A stretch of 38,646 nucleotides of DNA from Spirosoma panaciterrae DSM 21099 (GTDB lineage Bacteria; Bacteroidota; Bacteroidia; Cytophagales; Spirosomataceae), in NCBI RefSeq assembly GCF_000374025.1, contig NZ_KB893208.1, positions 1-38,646 on the forward strand, read 5' to 3'. The notes under the pieces were generated by a model. That model saw only the letters and a program-made list of their open reading frames with translations. It was not told the origin of the DNA and searched no databases. Shown here piece after piece: positions 25,491 through 34,135 of the stretch (positions within the stretch are counted from its first letter, which is position 1; each line of letters begins with the position of its first letter). The translations under genes were made by a program, and so were the position numbers.

Positions 25491-27416
25491 TTACTTAAAC
25501 AGCAACTGGCTGTACATAAACAGATCGTGCCGCCAAACGGGCCAGGCATGCCCACCGGCATATTCGCTATACTGGTACTTGATGCCCATCTCATCGAACT
25601 TCTTCATCATGATCTGGCAGTTCTGGTAGGCAATGTCCTCCTTGCCGCCCATCGAAATCCAGAACGGTTTCAGCTGGGTATTGATGGTGCTGGCGTTGTC
25701 TTTCATGAACGCGTATTGTGGGTCCGACAGCTTGGGATTGTTGGCAAACCAGCCCGAACTGAACACACCCAGGCTCGAGAACATGTTGGTGTTTTTGATA
25801 CCGGCATAGAGCGTCTGTAAACCACCCATCGACAGGCCCGCCAACGCCCGGTTCTTTGCATCGGCTTCGACCCGGAAATTGCTTTCCACGAAAGGAATTG
25901 CGCCCTGTTTCAGCTCGTTTTCAAAAGATTTCAGTACGTTTTCGTTGAAACCTGCCAGACCACCCTGCATATTCATGTTGCCATCAAGCATCACGACCAG
26001 CATGGGTTTGGCCTTGTTTTCGGCAATCAGGTTATCCAGAATTAGGCCTGTTTTGCCCTGCGTGGCCCAGCCGCGTTGGTCTTCTCCCCCGCCGTGCAGC
26101 AGATACAGCACCGGATATTTCTCGGTCGATTTATCATACCCCGGTGGGGTGTAGACGTACATTTCGCGCCAGGAATTTGAGGCTTTCGAGAGGTAGCGTT
26201 TAATCCGAATATCGCCGTGGGGCACGTCTTTCAAGGCATAATACCCCTCGTCTTTATCCGGTATTTCGATGCCGCTGGCCATGCGACTCATGCCGTAGAA
26301 GGTTTCGCTGGCGGGGTCGGCTACGGGCAGACCGTCGATCAGTAACGAATAGTAATGAAAACCCCGGCTGATGGAATCGGTGGTTACGTTCCAGAAACCG
26401 GCTGTATCTTTCACCATGTCGTACTTTTTGCCCAGATCGACCTGAACCTTCTGCGCATCGGGTGCCTTTACCCGAAACACAACCCGATTGTCGGGCAGAA
26501 TCTGCGGGTATTTGGCATTCCGCATGTTGGTGGAGGCTGGCGTACCCAGAATCGTGTATTTGGTCAATGTGGACGTATCAACCGGCTTGAACAGAAACTG
26601 CGAGAACATATACAGCCCGTTTTTCCATACTTTGAAATCATGCACACCCGGCTCAATGTAGTAGATGTGCGGCACATCGTTCTGATACAGGTAGTCGTGG
26701 GTGCGCTTGCTGAACGTAATCAGGCCATCGGCATCACCGCACGAAATCCAGAGCAGTTTCAGTTTCTTTTTGGCCTCGGCCGGGTTGGGCACCAGTTCCT
26801 GCGGGGGCCTGGTGTTGGGAGCCGACGAGAAACCGCCCACCCACGCAAATTTGTCCAGATTGCCCAGCCCAAAATTCAGCGACTGCCCGCCACCCATAGA
26901 CAGCCCCGCAATGGCCCGGTGTTCGCGGTCGGTCAGGGTTGAGTATTTCTTTTCGATGAACGGAATCAGGTCATTGAGCAGGTCTTTCTCGAAGGTCGCG
27001 AAGGCTTCGACTTTGTCTTTTTCGAAGATATTGCCAACGGCCCGGTCATCTTTCATGGCCCGGCCATTGGGCATGACCACGATCATCGGCTCCAGTTTTC
27101 CTTCAGCGTATAAGTTATCCAGGATTGCAGGTGGGTTTCCCCCCTTGAGCCATTCTTTTTCATCACCGCCAATGCCGTGCAACAGATACAGAACGGGGTA
27201 TTTTTTCTTTTTTGAATAACCCGGTGGCGTATACACCAACGCTTTACGGGTCGTACCCACGGTTTTCGATTCGTACTGAATCGAATCCAATTTGCCCGTG
27301 GCAATGCCCGAGCGCACCTGCTCGAAGCCTTTGGGCATTTCTTTTTCGATTTTCTGGGCGTAGCTGTCGGCACAGAACAAGCCTACAATCGCTATCAATA
27401 AGGTAAATCGGTTCAT
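25491..27416 (-). CDS. Double esterase: CE1 - CBM48 - CE1
   Basis: 641 residues, exported by an N-terminal signal peptide (cleavage near CADSYA/QK). Two complete CE1-type alpha/beta-hydrolase domains flank a CBM48/E-set module. The first esterase (~45-275) has S173 in GLSMGG, an acidic D228/D230 and H259 in GVHDF. The CBM48-like module spans ~290-400 (PDNRVVFRVKAPDAQKVQV, GFHYYSLLIDG). The second esterase (~405-641) has S529 in GLSMGG and a late histidine in GGHAWPVW. CE1 enzymes remove feruloyl or acetyl groups from xylan. The second half closely resembles the neighbouring 383-residue protein, so it arose by duplication and fusion. It sits 26 bases downstream of that gene and 43 upstream of the xylanase gene. 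Confidence 0.92.
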   Translation of the reverse strand: MNRFTLLIAIVGLFCADSYAQKIEKEMPKGFEQVRSGIATGKLDSIQYESKTVGTTRKALVYTPPGYSKKKKYPVLYLLHGIGGDEKEWLKGGNPPAILDNLYAEGKLEPMIVVMPNGRAMKDDRAVGNIFEKDKVEAFATFEKDLLNDLIPFIEKKYSTLTDREHRAIAGLSMGGGQSLNFGLGNLDKFAWVGGFSSAPNTRPPQELVPNPAEAKKKLKLLWISCGDADGLITFSKRTHDYLYQNDVPHIYYIEPGVHDFKVWKNGLYMFSQFLFKPVDTSTLTKYTILGTPASTNMRNAKYPQILPDNRVVFRVKAPDAQKVQVDLGKKYDMVKDTAGFWNVTTDSISRGFHYYSLLIDGLPVADPASETFYGMSRMASGIEIPDKDEGYYALKDVPHGDIRIKRYLSKASNSWREMYVYTPPGYDKSTEKYPVLYLLHGGGEDQRGWATQGKTGLILDNLIAENKAKPMLVVMLDGNMNMQGGLAGFNENVLKSFENELKQGAIPFVESNFRVEADAKNRALAGLSMGGLQTLYAGIKNTNMFSSLGVFSSGWFANNPKLSDPQYAFMKDNASTINTQLKPFWISMGGKEDIAYQNCQIMMKKFDEMGIKYQYSEYAGGHAWPVWRHDLFMYSQLLFK

Positions 27417-27442
27417 TCGTGTCTATCGTTTTCTAAGTAGTA

Positions 27443-28594
27443 TCATTTTTTGAAAATCAGGCTTGCGTACTGGCGAAGTGAGCGTCGCCAGGTTTGCCAT
27501 TCGTGCGACGTACCTGGCGACTCGTAATACACGTGCCTGATGCCCGCTTTTTCCAATGCTTCATGAAAACCCTTCACGCCGGTATACATTCGCTCAGGCT
27601 CCTTGGTACCAATGCTGACATAAACTACTTTCACCTTTTTATTGAACGCATCCGCATCGGCCCAGGCTCCGTCGTAGAGTTGTTTGATGTCGGCTCCGGG
27701 CTGCAAACGGCCTGCTCCACTGAATCCACCGATATAGGCAAATTTGTCGAGGTTGGTCATTGTGGTCTGAAAGGTCTGGAACCCACCCATCGACAGTCCG
27801 GCCATCGCCCGATTATCCCGGTCGGTCAGTGTGCGGAAGGTTTTGTCGACCATTGGGATCACTTCTTTGACTAGCACCTCGGGAAAAACATTGCTATTCA
27901 TCGAGCCAGGGCCATTCCCTGTAGTACTGACAGGTTTTGTAGGGTCGGTCGCATACCCACGTTCCATCACCACGATCATGGGTGTCGCTTTGCCTTCGGC
28001 AATCAGGTTGTCGAGGATAAAATCCATTTTGCCCTGACCGGGCCAGCCGGTTTCATCTTCGCCCGCGCCGTGTTGCAGGTACAGAACAGGGTATCGCTTT
28101 TTCGGGCTTTCGTCGTAGCCAGGCGGAGTGTAGACGTTGGCTCTACGCCAGGCTTTGGTGATATCGGAATAGTAATTCACGGAACGAACCTGACCATGCG
28201 GCACATTTTTGGCCTGATAGTATTCCATATCCTTGTCGGGAATATCGATCCCACTGGCCATGCGGCCCATGCCATAAAAGGTTTGACTGGATGGGTCGCA
28301 GGTGGCCACACCATCGGCAATGAGCGAGTAGTAATGGAAACCTTCAACGATTGGTTCGGTCGTTACGGTCCAGAAACCACTGGAATCTTTCACCATATCG
28401 TACTTTTTCCCCAAGTCGATTTGCAGCTTGTGAGCATCCGGTGCTTTTACCCGAAATACCACCCGGTTGTCGGGCAGAATCTGTGGGTATTTTTGCCCTG
28501 GGATATTGGTTGTAGCCGGCATTCCGGCATTTTGCGCATGGCCCTGCAACCACAGGGCAGCAACACAAAGGGATAAGGCAAGTATTTTTTTCAT
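27443..28594 (-). CDS. CBM48-CE1 esterase (feruloyl/acetyl xylan esterase type)
   Basis: 383 residues with a signal peptide (MKKILALSLCVAALWLQG, cleavage near GHAQN). An E-set/CBM48-like module (~36-130; NRVVFRVKAPDAHKLQI) precedes a CE1 domain whose nucleophile is S268 in AGLSMGGFQ, with the oxyanion LQHGAGEDE and a histidine in GTSHEWQTWRRSL. At the usual acid position the protein reads GTKEPE, so Glu may replace Asp. Together this predicts periplasmic or surface removal of hydroxycinnamoyl or acetyl esters from xylan. The gap to the next esterase gene is 26 bases and to the previous one 30, so it is in one operon with them. Confidence 0.92.
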   Translation of the reverse strand: MKKILALSLCVAALWLQGHAQNAGMPATTNIPGQKYPQILPDNRVVFRVKAPDAHKLQIDLGKKYDMVKDSSGFWTVTTEPIVEGFHYYSLIADGVATCDPSSQTFYGMGRMASGIDIPDKDMEYYQAKNVPHGQVRSVNYYSDITKAWRRANVYTPPGYDESPKKRYPVLYLQHGAGEDETGWPGQGKMDFILDNLIAEGKATPMIVVMERGYATDPTKPVSTTGNGPGSMNSNVFPEVLVKEVIPMVDKTFRTLTDRDNRAMAGLSMGGFQTFQTTMTNLDKFAYIGGFSGAGRLQPGADIKQLYDGAWADADAFNKKVKVVYVSIGTKEPERMYTGVKGFHEALEKAGIRHVYYESPGTSHEWQTWRRSLRQYASLIFKK

Positions 28595-28624
28595 GGGAAG
28601 GTCAAGGGAATGATCCGTCTGCGA

Positions 28625-29746
28625 TTAGTTTTTGAACAGTAACGGGGCAAGCTCATGCAGGCTCCGACGCCAGGTCTGGAATTCGTGGGCGGTTTTGTCG
28701 GAAACGTACGAAACGGCATTGTAGCCAGCCGCTTTCAGATCGTCGGCAGATTTCTTTACCCCATCGGGTCGTTCTTTACTACCGCAGCTAATGAAAACCA
28801 GCTTCGGTTTTGTCTTGTCCTTGAAATCCTCGGGCGCATAGACTCCCCCGCTCAACAGGCCATAATACCCAAACACCTCGGGCTTGTTGAGCGTGATCAT
28901 TTTGGTTTCCATACCCCCCATCGACAGACCCGCCATGGCCCGATTATCGCGGTTGGATAGGGTGCGGAAATTGGCGTCGACATACGGAATCAGTTCATCG
29001 ACCATCACCGTCTGAAACGGGTCAATTTTAAACTCTCTGATCTTGCCAAACTTCACTTCGTTGGTCATGCCGTAGGTCATTACGATGATAAACGGCTTGA
29101 TTTTACCTTCGGCAATCAGGTTGTCCATAATCAGGTTGGCGTGTCCCTGATTGCTCCACGCGGTTTCGTCTTCGCCCCAACCGTGTTGCAGGTACAGTAC
29201 CGGATATTTCTTTGACTTCTCTTTTTCGTAGCCCGGTGGTGTGTAGACAAAAGCCCGACGGGATGTATTGGTGCTTTTAGACGGAAAGAGAATCTGCTGC
29301 ACATTTCCGTGAGGTACATCTTTCAGGGCGTAAAAGTCCTGATCGTGCGCGGGTATTTCGATACCACTTTCCCAGCGCACAGAGCCGTAGAAGTTCAACG
29401 CACCGGGGTCGTTAAATTTCCCGCCGTCAATCGTTACGTTGTAGTAATGAAACCCTTCGTCCATCGGTCCGGCAGTGGTGCCCGTCCAGAATCCGTCTTC
29501 GCCTTTGGTCAGGATGGTTCCCCCGCGTCCACCCAGTCCCAGGCTTACCCGAACACTATCGGCTTTGGGTGCCTTGATCTTGAATCGGGCGTAGCCCTGC
29601 GAGTTTACCTGCGGGTATTCCTGCCCCGGCTGGTTCAACGACGAGGGTTTAAAATCCTCAACGATAGCCGGTTGGTTACCCTGCGCCAGGCAGGCTAGGC
29701 TTGTGAATGTGGCTGCGAACAGCATTGCTAATGGTTTCGTAATCAT
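28625..29746 (-). CDS. CBM48-CE1 esterase
   Basis: 373 residues: a signal peptide (ITKPLAMLFAATFTSLACLA), an E-set/CBM48-like module (~43-150; YARFKIKAPKADSVRV, GFHYYNVTIDGG) and a CE1 domain with S275 in AGLSMGGME, LQHGWGEDETAW and a histidine in TAHEFQTWRRSL. At the acid position the sequence is CGSKERPD, so the acid may be Glu or shifted. A cysteine just before the signal-cleavage point (SLACLAQ) could make it a lipoprotein, though the -1/+1 context is not ideal. It is the first gene of the four-gene esterase/xylanase run; a palindromic repeat separates it from the next gene upstream. Confidence 0.9.
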   Translation of the reverse strand: MITKPLAMLFAATFTSLACLAQGNQPAIVEDFKPSSLNQPGQEYPQVNSQGYARFKIKAPKADSVRVSLGLGGRGGTILTKGEDGFWTGTTAGPMDEGFHYYNVTIDGGKFNDPGALNFYGSVRWESGIEIPAHDQDFYALKDVPHGNVQQILFPSKSTNTSRRAFVYTPPGYEKEKSKKYPVLYLQHGWGEDETAWSNQGHANLIMDNLIAEGKIKPFIIVMTYGMTNEVKFGKIREFKIDPFQTVMVDELIPYVDANFRTLSNRDNRAMAGLSMGGMETKMITLNKPEVFGYYGLLSGGVYAPEDFKDKTKPKLVFISCGSKERPDGVKKSADDLKAAGYNAVSYVSDKTAHEFQTWRRSLHELAPLLFKN

Positions 29747-29804
29747 GTTGTTATTGGTTTAGGGAAATGAGATTGAAACTGGTTAGAATTAATGTGTCAG
29801 TGAA

Positions 29805-29909
29805 TTTTTGTCATCCCGAGGAACGAGGGATCTTCGGTAGCCGGAGGTTTTTTAGCCTCACCCGAAGGTCCCCGCACCGGCGGCCCGGTCGTTCCTCGGG
29901 ATGACAAAA
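29805..29909. repeat. Intergenic palindromic repeat, copy 1
   Basis: Outer arms at 29805-29825 and 29889-29909 match perfectly (tttttgtcatcccgaggaacg and its complement). The inner part is less symmetric than in other copies and includes ccggaggttttttagcctca, shared with copy 2. It starts 20 bases past the stop of the minus-strand gene ending at 29930. Confidence 0.85.
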
Positions 29910-29929
29910 GCGGAATGACAAAAAATCCA

Positions 29930-31009
29930 TTACTTAAACAGCTCCTGCAACGTAGTCGCCAGGTACTGCTTGCAGTTCATCCAGGTATGGCCGCCGGGAA
30001 CGATGTAGCTTTTCGTCTTGATTTTCTTCTCTTCAAACATGGCGATGTTCTTTTTTACGGGTTCGTATAGAAAGTCCTCCGTGCCCACGCTGATGGTGAA
30101 TAATTTCAGTTGGCTATTGATCTTATTCGCATCCGGCGACCAGTTGGTGAAGTTTTTCTGAAACTCCTCCGTAGCCGTGTACGGCGCATACGAGCAGATG
30201 TAGGCGAATTTGTCCGTGTTGGTCAGGCCAATGTTCAGCGTTTGCCCACCCCCGACGGAGAAACCGGCTACCGCTCGACTTTTGCTGTCTTTGTCGGCCG
30301 GGTAGTTGGCCTCCACAAACGGGATGATGTCATTCACCATGTCTTTGGTAAAGTCGGGCATGGGAGCCGGACGCACATTGCCATAGGGCATCACAATGAG
30401 CATGGGTTTGGCTTTGCCCTGCGCAATCAGGTTGTCGGCAATCAGATTGGCGCGACCTACTTTTGTCCAGGTTTCTTCCGTATCGGAACCGCCATGAATC
30501 AGGTACAGCACCGGGTATTTGGTCTTGCCGTTCGGGTTGAAACCGGGTGGCGTATACACCAGCAACTGACGGGTTGTTCCCAGCGTACCCGACTTGTAGT
30601 AGCGGTAGCTGATTTTTCCGTGGGGTACATTCTGGAGCGAATGCACCAGCGGCTGATCGCCCGGCACATCGACGATGCTGCGTTTAAAACGTTCGTTGGC
30701 AAAAATGTAGGTGTTGTTTGGGTCGGCCAGTTGAACACTATCGACCGTAAAGCTGTACGGATAAATGTCGGGTTTGACGGGCGGCACCGTTACGCTCCAG
30801 ATGCCCGATGTGTCTTTGGTCAGGGCTACCGGGGCTTTCAGAAACTCGCCGGACAGCATAACTTTTTTGGCGTTTCGGGAGAAATACCGGAACGTGATGC
30901 TGTGGTCCGGGTGTACATCGGGCGAACTGATGGCGGGTGGCCGTTGCTGAGCCAATACTGCACTAGCAGAAAAAAGCAAAGCGTATAAGAAATAGTTGAT
31001 ATGTTTCAT
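29930..31009 (-). CDS. CBM48-CE1 esterase, GFSVGG subgroup
   Basis: 359 residues: a signal peptide (NYFLYALLFSASAVLAQQ), an E-set/CBM48-like module (~28-125; DHSITFRYFSRNAKKVML, IWSVTVPPVKPDIYPYSF) and a CE1 domain with the nucleophile S251 in AGFSVGGGQ, acid in VGTEDFLY and histidine in GGHTWMNCKQ. It forms a subgroup with the next esterase (386 residues), differing from the three GLSMGG enzymes downstream in the elbow sequence and in the GGHTWMN end. The substrate is probably an acetyl or feruloyl ester on xylan or a related glycan. It is set off from both neighbours by palindromic repeats, so it may be transcribed or processed separately. Confidence 0.9.
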   Translation of the reverse strand: MKHINYFLYALLFSASAVLAQQRPPAISSPDVHPDHSITFRYFSRNAKKVMLSGEFLKAPVALTKDTSGIWSVTVPPVKPDIYPYSFTVDSVQLADPNNTYIFANERFKRSIVDVPGDQPLVHSLQNVPHGKISYRYYKSGTLGTTRQLLVYTPPGFNPNGKTKYPVLYLIHGGSDTEETWTKVGRANLIADNLIAQGKAKPMLIVMPYGNVRPAPMPDFTKDMVNDIIPFVEANYPADKDSKSRAVAGFSVGGGQTLNIGLTNTDKFAYICSYAPYTATEEFQKNFTNWSPDANKINSQLKLFTISVGTEDFLYEPVKKNIAMFEEKKIKTKSYIVPGGHTWMNCKQYLATTLQELFK

Positions 31010-31103
31010 GGCAAAGGTTCAGTCTATTGTATGCTAAACTTTGAAAGTCTATTACATCAAACTACTCATAATCAAATTGTTAGATTTTAGTTTTGTCATC
31101 CGG

Positions 31104-31194
31104 TTTTTGTCATCCCGAGGAAGGAGGGATCTTCGGGTAGCCGGAGTTTTTTTAGCCTCACCCGAAGATCCCTCCTTCGTCGGGATGACAAAAA
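31104..31194. repeat. Intergenic palindromic repeat, copy 2
   Basis: 35-base arms at 31104-31138 and 31160-31194 are reverse complements with one mismatch. An extra ttttgtcatccgg just outside the left arm (31091-31103) repeats the arm's start. The right arm ends 21 bases past the stop of the minus-strand gene ending at 31216. The loop shares ccggagttttttagcctca with copy 1. Confidence 0.9.
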
Positions 31195-31215
31195 CGAGAT
31201 GACAGCATATTCATG

Positions 31216-32376
31216 TTAGCGGAAAAGTAAAGGCGTGGTGGCGGCAACGTAGGTTTTGACATTCATCCAGGTATGGCCCCCGTCGGTAATCAGGCTTTTG
31301 TAGTTCACCTTTTTCGCCTTCAGATACTCCATAAACTCCACCGTACCCTTATACAGAAAATCATCGCTTCCTACGCTCACCCACAGCAGTTTGAGTTGCT
31401 TGTTGGTCAGGTCGGGTTTATTCACGATCTGGCTGAAATTACCATCCATCTCCTGGGGCGACAGGTACGAACTGTAGGCACATACCCACGCAAATTTGTC
31501 CATGTTGTGAAAGGCGGTTCGGAGCGTTTGACCGCCCCCGCGCGAAAACCCGCCAATGGCCCGGTTCTCCCGGTTCGGGATAGCCCGATACGCTTTCTCG
31601 GTGTAGGGAATCACGTTGGAGACCAGATCCTCGGTGAAATCGTTGGCACGTTTGACGGCATCGGCCCCATCCCGAACGGTTGGGTCAGCAGGTTTCGGAC
31701 CGCCCTTTTGCTCGGCTATCCGTGCAGCAATGTTGCCATAGGGCATCACGATAATCATCGGTTTGGCTTTGCCTTCCGCAATCAGATTATCGAGAATCAG
31801 GTTGGTTTTGCCGACTTTGAAAAAGGTTTCTTCGGTGTCGGTCGTTCCACCGATGAGGTAGTAAACGGGGTATTTCTGTTTGGGATTCTGGTCATAGCCC
31901 GGTGGCGTATAGACAACCAGCGAACCCGTTGTGCCCGCTATCGACGGGTAATACTCGTAATTGATGGAGCCGTGGGGTACATCGCGCATGGCGTGGATCA
32001 GGGGCGTATCGCCCGGCACATCGACCAGGCTGGCTTTGAACCGCTCGTTGGGGAAGAAGGCGACATTGGCCGGGTCCATGACCGTAACACCGTCGACCCG
32101 AAAACTATACGGATAAATGTCGGGCTTGACCGGGCCGACCGTGACGCTCCAGATACCCTGCGCATCTTTGGTCATAGGCACGGGACCTTTCTCAAACTGT
32201 GCGCTTAATTGCACGTCTTTGGCCTGCGGAGCCAGATACTGGAACGTAACCGACTTGTCGGCGTTCACCTGGGGCGACACCACCAGCGGGCCACGGGGCG
32301 GCTGGCCGAGTGCCCCTAGATACAGGCCAAACAGGCTCCAAAACAGCCCTATTCGACGGATTAGTTGTTGGTTCAT
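31216..32376 (-). CDS. CBM48-CE1 esterase, GFSRGG subgroup
   Basis: 386 residues: a signal peptide (MNQQLIRRIGLFWSLFGLYLG region, cleavage near ALGQ), an E-set/CBM48-like module (~35-130; SVTFQYLAPQAKDVQL, IWSVTVGPVKPDIYPYSF) and a CE1 domain with nucleophile S278 in GGFSRGGGQ, acid in VGSDDFLY and histidine in GGHTWMNVKT. It is a close paralogue of the 359-residue esterase downstream. Compared with that gene it has an insert of about 20 residues (IAARIAEQKGGPKPADPTV) after the VMPYGN strand. Its signal peptide and leader are nearly the same as those of the unrelated carboxylesterase upstream, which points to recombination. Confidence 0.9.
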   Translation of the reverse strand: MNQQLIRRIGLFWSLFGLYLGALGQPPRGPLVVSPQVNADKSVTFQYLAPQAKDVQLSAQFEKGPVPMTKDAQGIWSVTVGPVKPDIYPYSFRVDGVTVMDPANVAFFPNERFKASLVDVPGDTPLIHAMRDVPHGSINYEYYPSIAGTTGSLVVYTPPGYDQNPKQKYPVYYLIGGTTDTEETFFKVGKTNLILDNLIAEGKAKPMIIVMPYGNIAARIAEQKGGPKPADPTVRDGADAVKRANDFTEDLVSNVIPYTEKAYRAIPNRENRAIGGFSRGGGQTLRTAFHNMDKFAWVCAYSSYLSPQEMDGNFSQIVNKPDLTNKQLKLLWVSVGSDDFLYKGTVEFMEYLKAKKVNYKSLITDGGHTWMNVKTYVAATTPLLFR

Positions 32377-32425
32377 TTTTATAAAGATTTAGGAGTTAAT
32401 TCATTTTTTTCATTCCGAGGAACGA
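32310..32425. repeat. Duplicated leader/signal-peptide segment, copy A
   Basis: About 116 bases covering the first ~23 codons of the 386-residue esterase gene, its leader and the start of a palindromic-repeat arm closely match 33941-34057 upstream of the carboxylesterase gene, with scattered single-base differences. Both encode a MNQQLI(R/H)R...GLFWSLFGLYLGAL signal peptide. Confidence 0.8.
32404..32425. repeat. Palindromic repeat remnant (single arm), copy 3
   Basis: ttttttcattccgaggaacg matches the left arm of copies 1 and 4 with one change and a lost base; no right arm follows before the carboxylesterase stop at 32448. It looks like a decayed or half-copied element carried with the leader duplication. 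Confidence 0.65.
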
Positions 32426-32447
32426 TAAAAAATACTGATAATCAGAG

Positions 32448-34007
32448 CTATTTGGCCCACGCTTCGCCATCGGGGGTTCGTCGCCACTGAAAATAGGTAT
32501 CCAGTGTTTTCAATGCGTCGGCACTCGGTACGGGTCCCGTGTGTGGCGTCTGGCTGAAGTACATGACAACCGGATTTGCTTCGTTGAAGGCTGGCCAATT
32601 TGGTACGCCTTTGCCATTCGGGTCGCCGTACTTGGCGAAGTTGGTCCAATATGTTCCCATCGCATCCGAAATGGCCAGATCAGTTTTAGTGGTTTGCGGG
32701 TTCGAGGGGTTGAGGTGTTCAAAAACGTAGGCAACTTCCTGCCCATGCCCCGACCCATAGCCATGCTTTGGCGAATCGGCAGGGTAATCGGGATGCTGGT
32801 CGAAATAGTAGTAGAACACCTTCGATTTACTGGTTTTAGCCTGAAGCCTTGCCCAACTCCAGGTATGCCAGCCAAAGGCAGCATCGCGCATCAGGTCGCG
32901 GGCGGTTTTCGGAACAACGTCTGTGCCCACCGGATAGGCTTTAATCAGGTCATCGGCAAACTGGCCGTAACGTTTCTGTACCCCCTGAATGTAGTCATCG
33001 GGCGTTTTGGGCGGTGAAAAACTGGCACCCTCATCCGAGTTGTAGCCAACCAGAATGGGCGTGTGGTTATACTTGCCTGCTTCGTAAAGTTTATGCTGAT
33101 CGTCGGGAATTACCCAACCGTCGATAATGGGCCAGCCACGGCCCGGCGGAAGTTTATCGGCGGTTATTTTTCGCAGATCGTCAATCGATGAAACTCCTGC
33201 TGTTTTAGCATAAGCCAGTCCAACCGTTTCGGCATCGGGAAGACGTTTCATGTTTTCGCCCGGAAAGGTGGTGGGGCGTGGTGGCCCGAACGACCCACCG
33301 CTTTGCGAAATAGCTCCCTGAAACAGCCCTTTGGCCTCTGGCGATGCGCATAACATGCTCACGGCAATGCCACCCGCCGATTCGCCGAAAATCGTCACCT
33401 TTTTAGGGTCACCGCCAAAGGCTGCAATATTTTTCTGCACCCACTGGAGTCCGGCAATCATATCGAGCAAACCGTAGTTGCCAGAAACATGCTTCGGGCT
33501 CTCGGCACTTAGCTCCGGGTGAGCCAGAAAACCAAGCGTGCCAACCCGATACGCGATACTCACCAGCACTACCCCTTTTTTAGCCAGCTTTTCGCCACTA
33601 TAGGTTGGTTCGGAAGTAGCTCCGGCCGCAAAACCTCCGCCATAAATCCAGACGAGTACGGGAATACGGTCGCTCGAAGACTTAGCGGGTGTCCAGACGT
33701 TCAGATATAGGCAATCTTCGCTTTTGCCCGATGGCGGATTGCCACCCTGCATGGGACCGGGGGCAAACTTATCGGCCTGTCGAACCCCTTCCCAGTTGGC
33801 TACTGGTTGTGGGGCTCGCCAGCGAAGATCCCCCACAGGTGGAACCGCAAATGGGATGCCTTTGTAAACGGTCAAGCCATCTTCTGACGTTCCCTGTACC
33901 AGACCACCCACTACTTTTACAGGAGTCGGCTGTTGGGCCAGCGCCCCCAGATACAGACCAAACAGACTCCAGAAAAGCCCTGCTCGGTGGATTAGTTGCT
34001 GATTCAT
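32448..34007 (-). CDS. Type-B carboxylesterase, exported (CE10-like)
   Basis: 519 residues with a signal peptide (MNQQLIHRAGLFWSLFGLYL...ALAQ). Type-B carboxylesterase motifs are complete: EDCLYLNVWTP (98-108), the oxyanion IYGGGFAAG, NYGLLDMIAGLQWVQKNI and the nucleophile S210 in FGESAGG, with a later Glu (YNSDEGASF) and His (PKHGYGSGHGQE). The family hydrolyses esters of broad type; in this cluster a role in removing acyl or aryl groups from hemicellulose fragments is inferred from neighbours. The signal peptide is shared with the unrelated 386-residue CE1 gene. The gap to that gene is 71 bases; a palindromic repeat stands upstream of the start. Confidence 0.92.
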   Translation of the reverse strand: MNQQLIHRAGLFWSLFGLYLGALAQQPTPVKVVGGLVQGTSEDGLTVYKGIPFAVPPVGDLRWRAPQPVANWEGVRQADKFAPGPMQGGNPPSGKSEDCLYLNVWTPAKSSSDRIPVLVWIYGGGFAAGATSEPTYSGEKLAKKGVVLVSIAYRVGTLGFLAHPELSAESPKHVSGNYGLLDMIAGLQWVQKNIAAFGGDPKKVTIFGESAGGIAVSMLCASPEAKGLFQGAISQSGGSFGPPRPTTFPGENMKRLPDAETVGLAYAKTAGVSSIDDLRKITADKLPPGRGWPIIDGWVIPDDQHKLYEAGKYNHTPILVGYNSDEGASFSPPKTPDDYIQGVQKRYGQFADDLIKAYPVGTDVVPKTARDLMRDAAFGWHTWSWARLQAKTSKSKVFYYYFDQHPDYPADSPKHGYGSGHGQEVAYVFEHLNPSNPQTTKTDLAISDAMGTYWTNFAKYGDPNGKGVPNWPAFNEANPVVMYFSQTPHTGPVPSADALKTLDTYFQWRRTPDGEAWAK

Positions 34008-34057
34008 CTTTATAAAGGTTTAGGAGTCAATTCATTTTTTGTCATCCCGAGGAACGA
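33941..34057. repeat. Duplicated leader/signal-peptide segment, copy B
   Basis: Counterpart of 32310-32425: the start of the carboxylesterase gene, the leader (tttataaaggtttaggagtc) and the first part of palindromic repeat copy 4. Beyond these ~117 bases the two genes are unrelated, so the homology ends sharply inside the coding region just after the signal peptide. Confidence 0.8.
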
Positions 34058-34123
34058 GGGATCTTCGCTAAATGCTAAAACGCCTATGCCCGAAGATCCC
34101 TCGTTCCTCGGGATGACAAAAAA
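34035..34123. repeat. Intergenic palindromic repeat, copy 4
   Basis: Two 33-base arms (34035-34067 and 34091-34123) are perfect reverse complements around a 23-nt loop. The right arm ends 12 bases past the stop of the fucosidase gene. The core is gtcatcccgaggaacgaggg. Confidence 0.92.
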
Positions 34124-34135
34124 GACTGTACTCAT

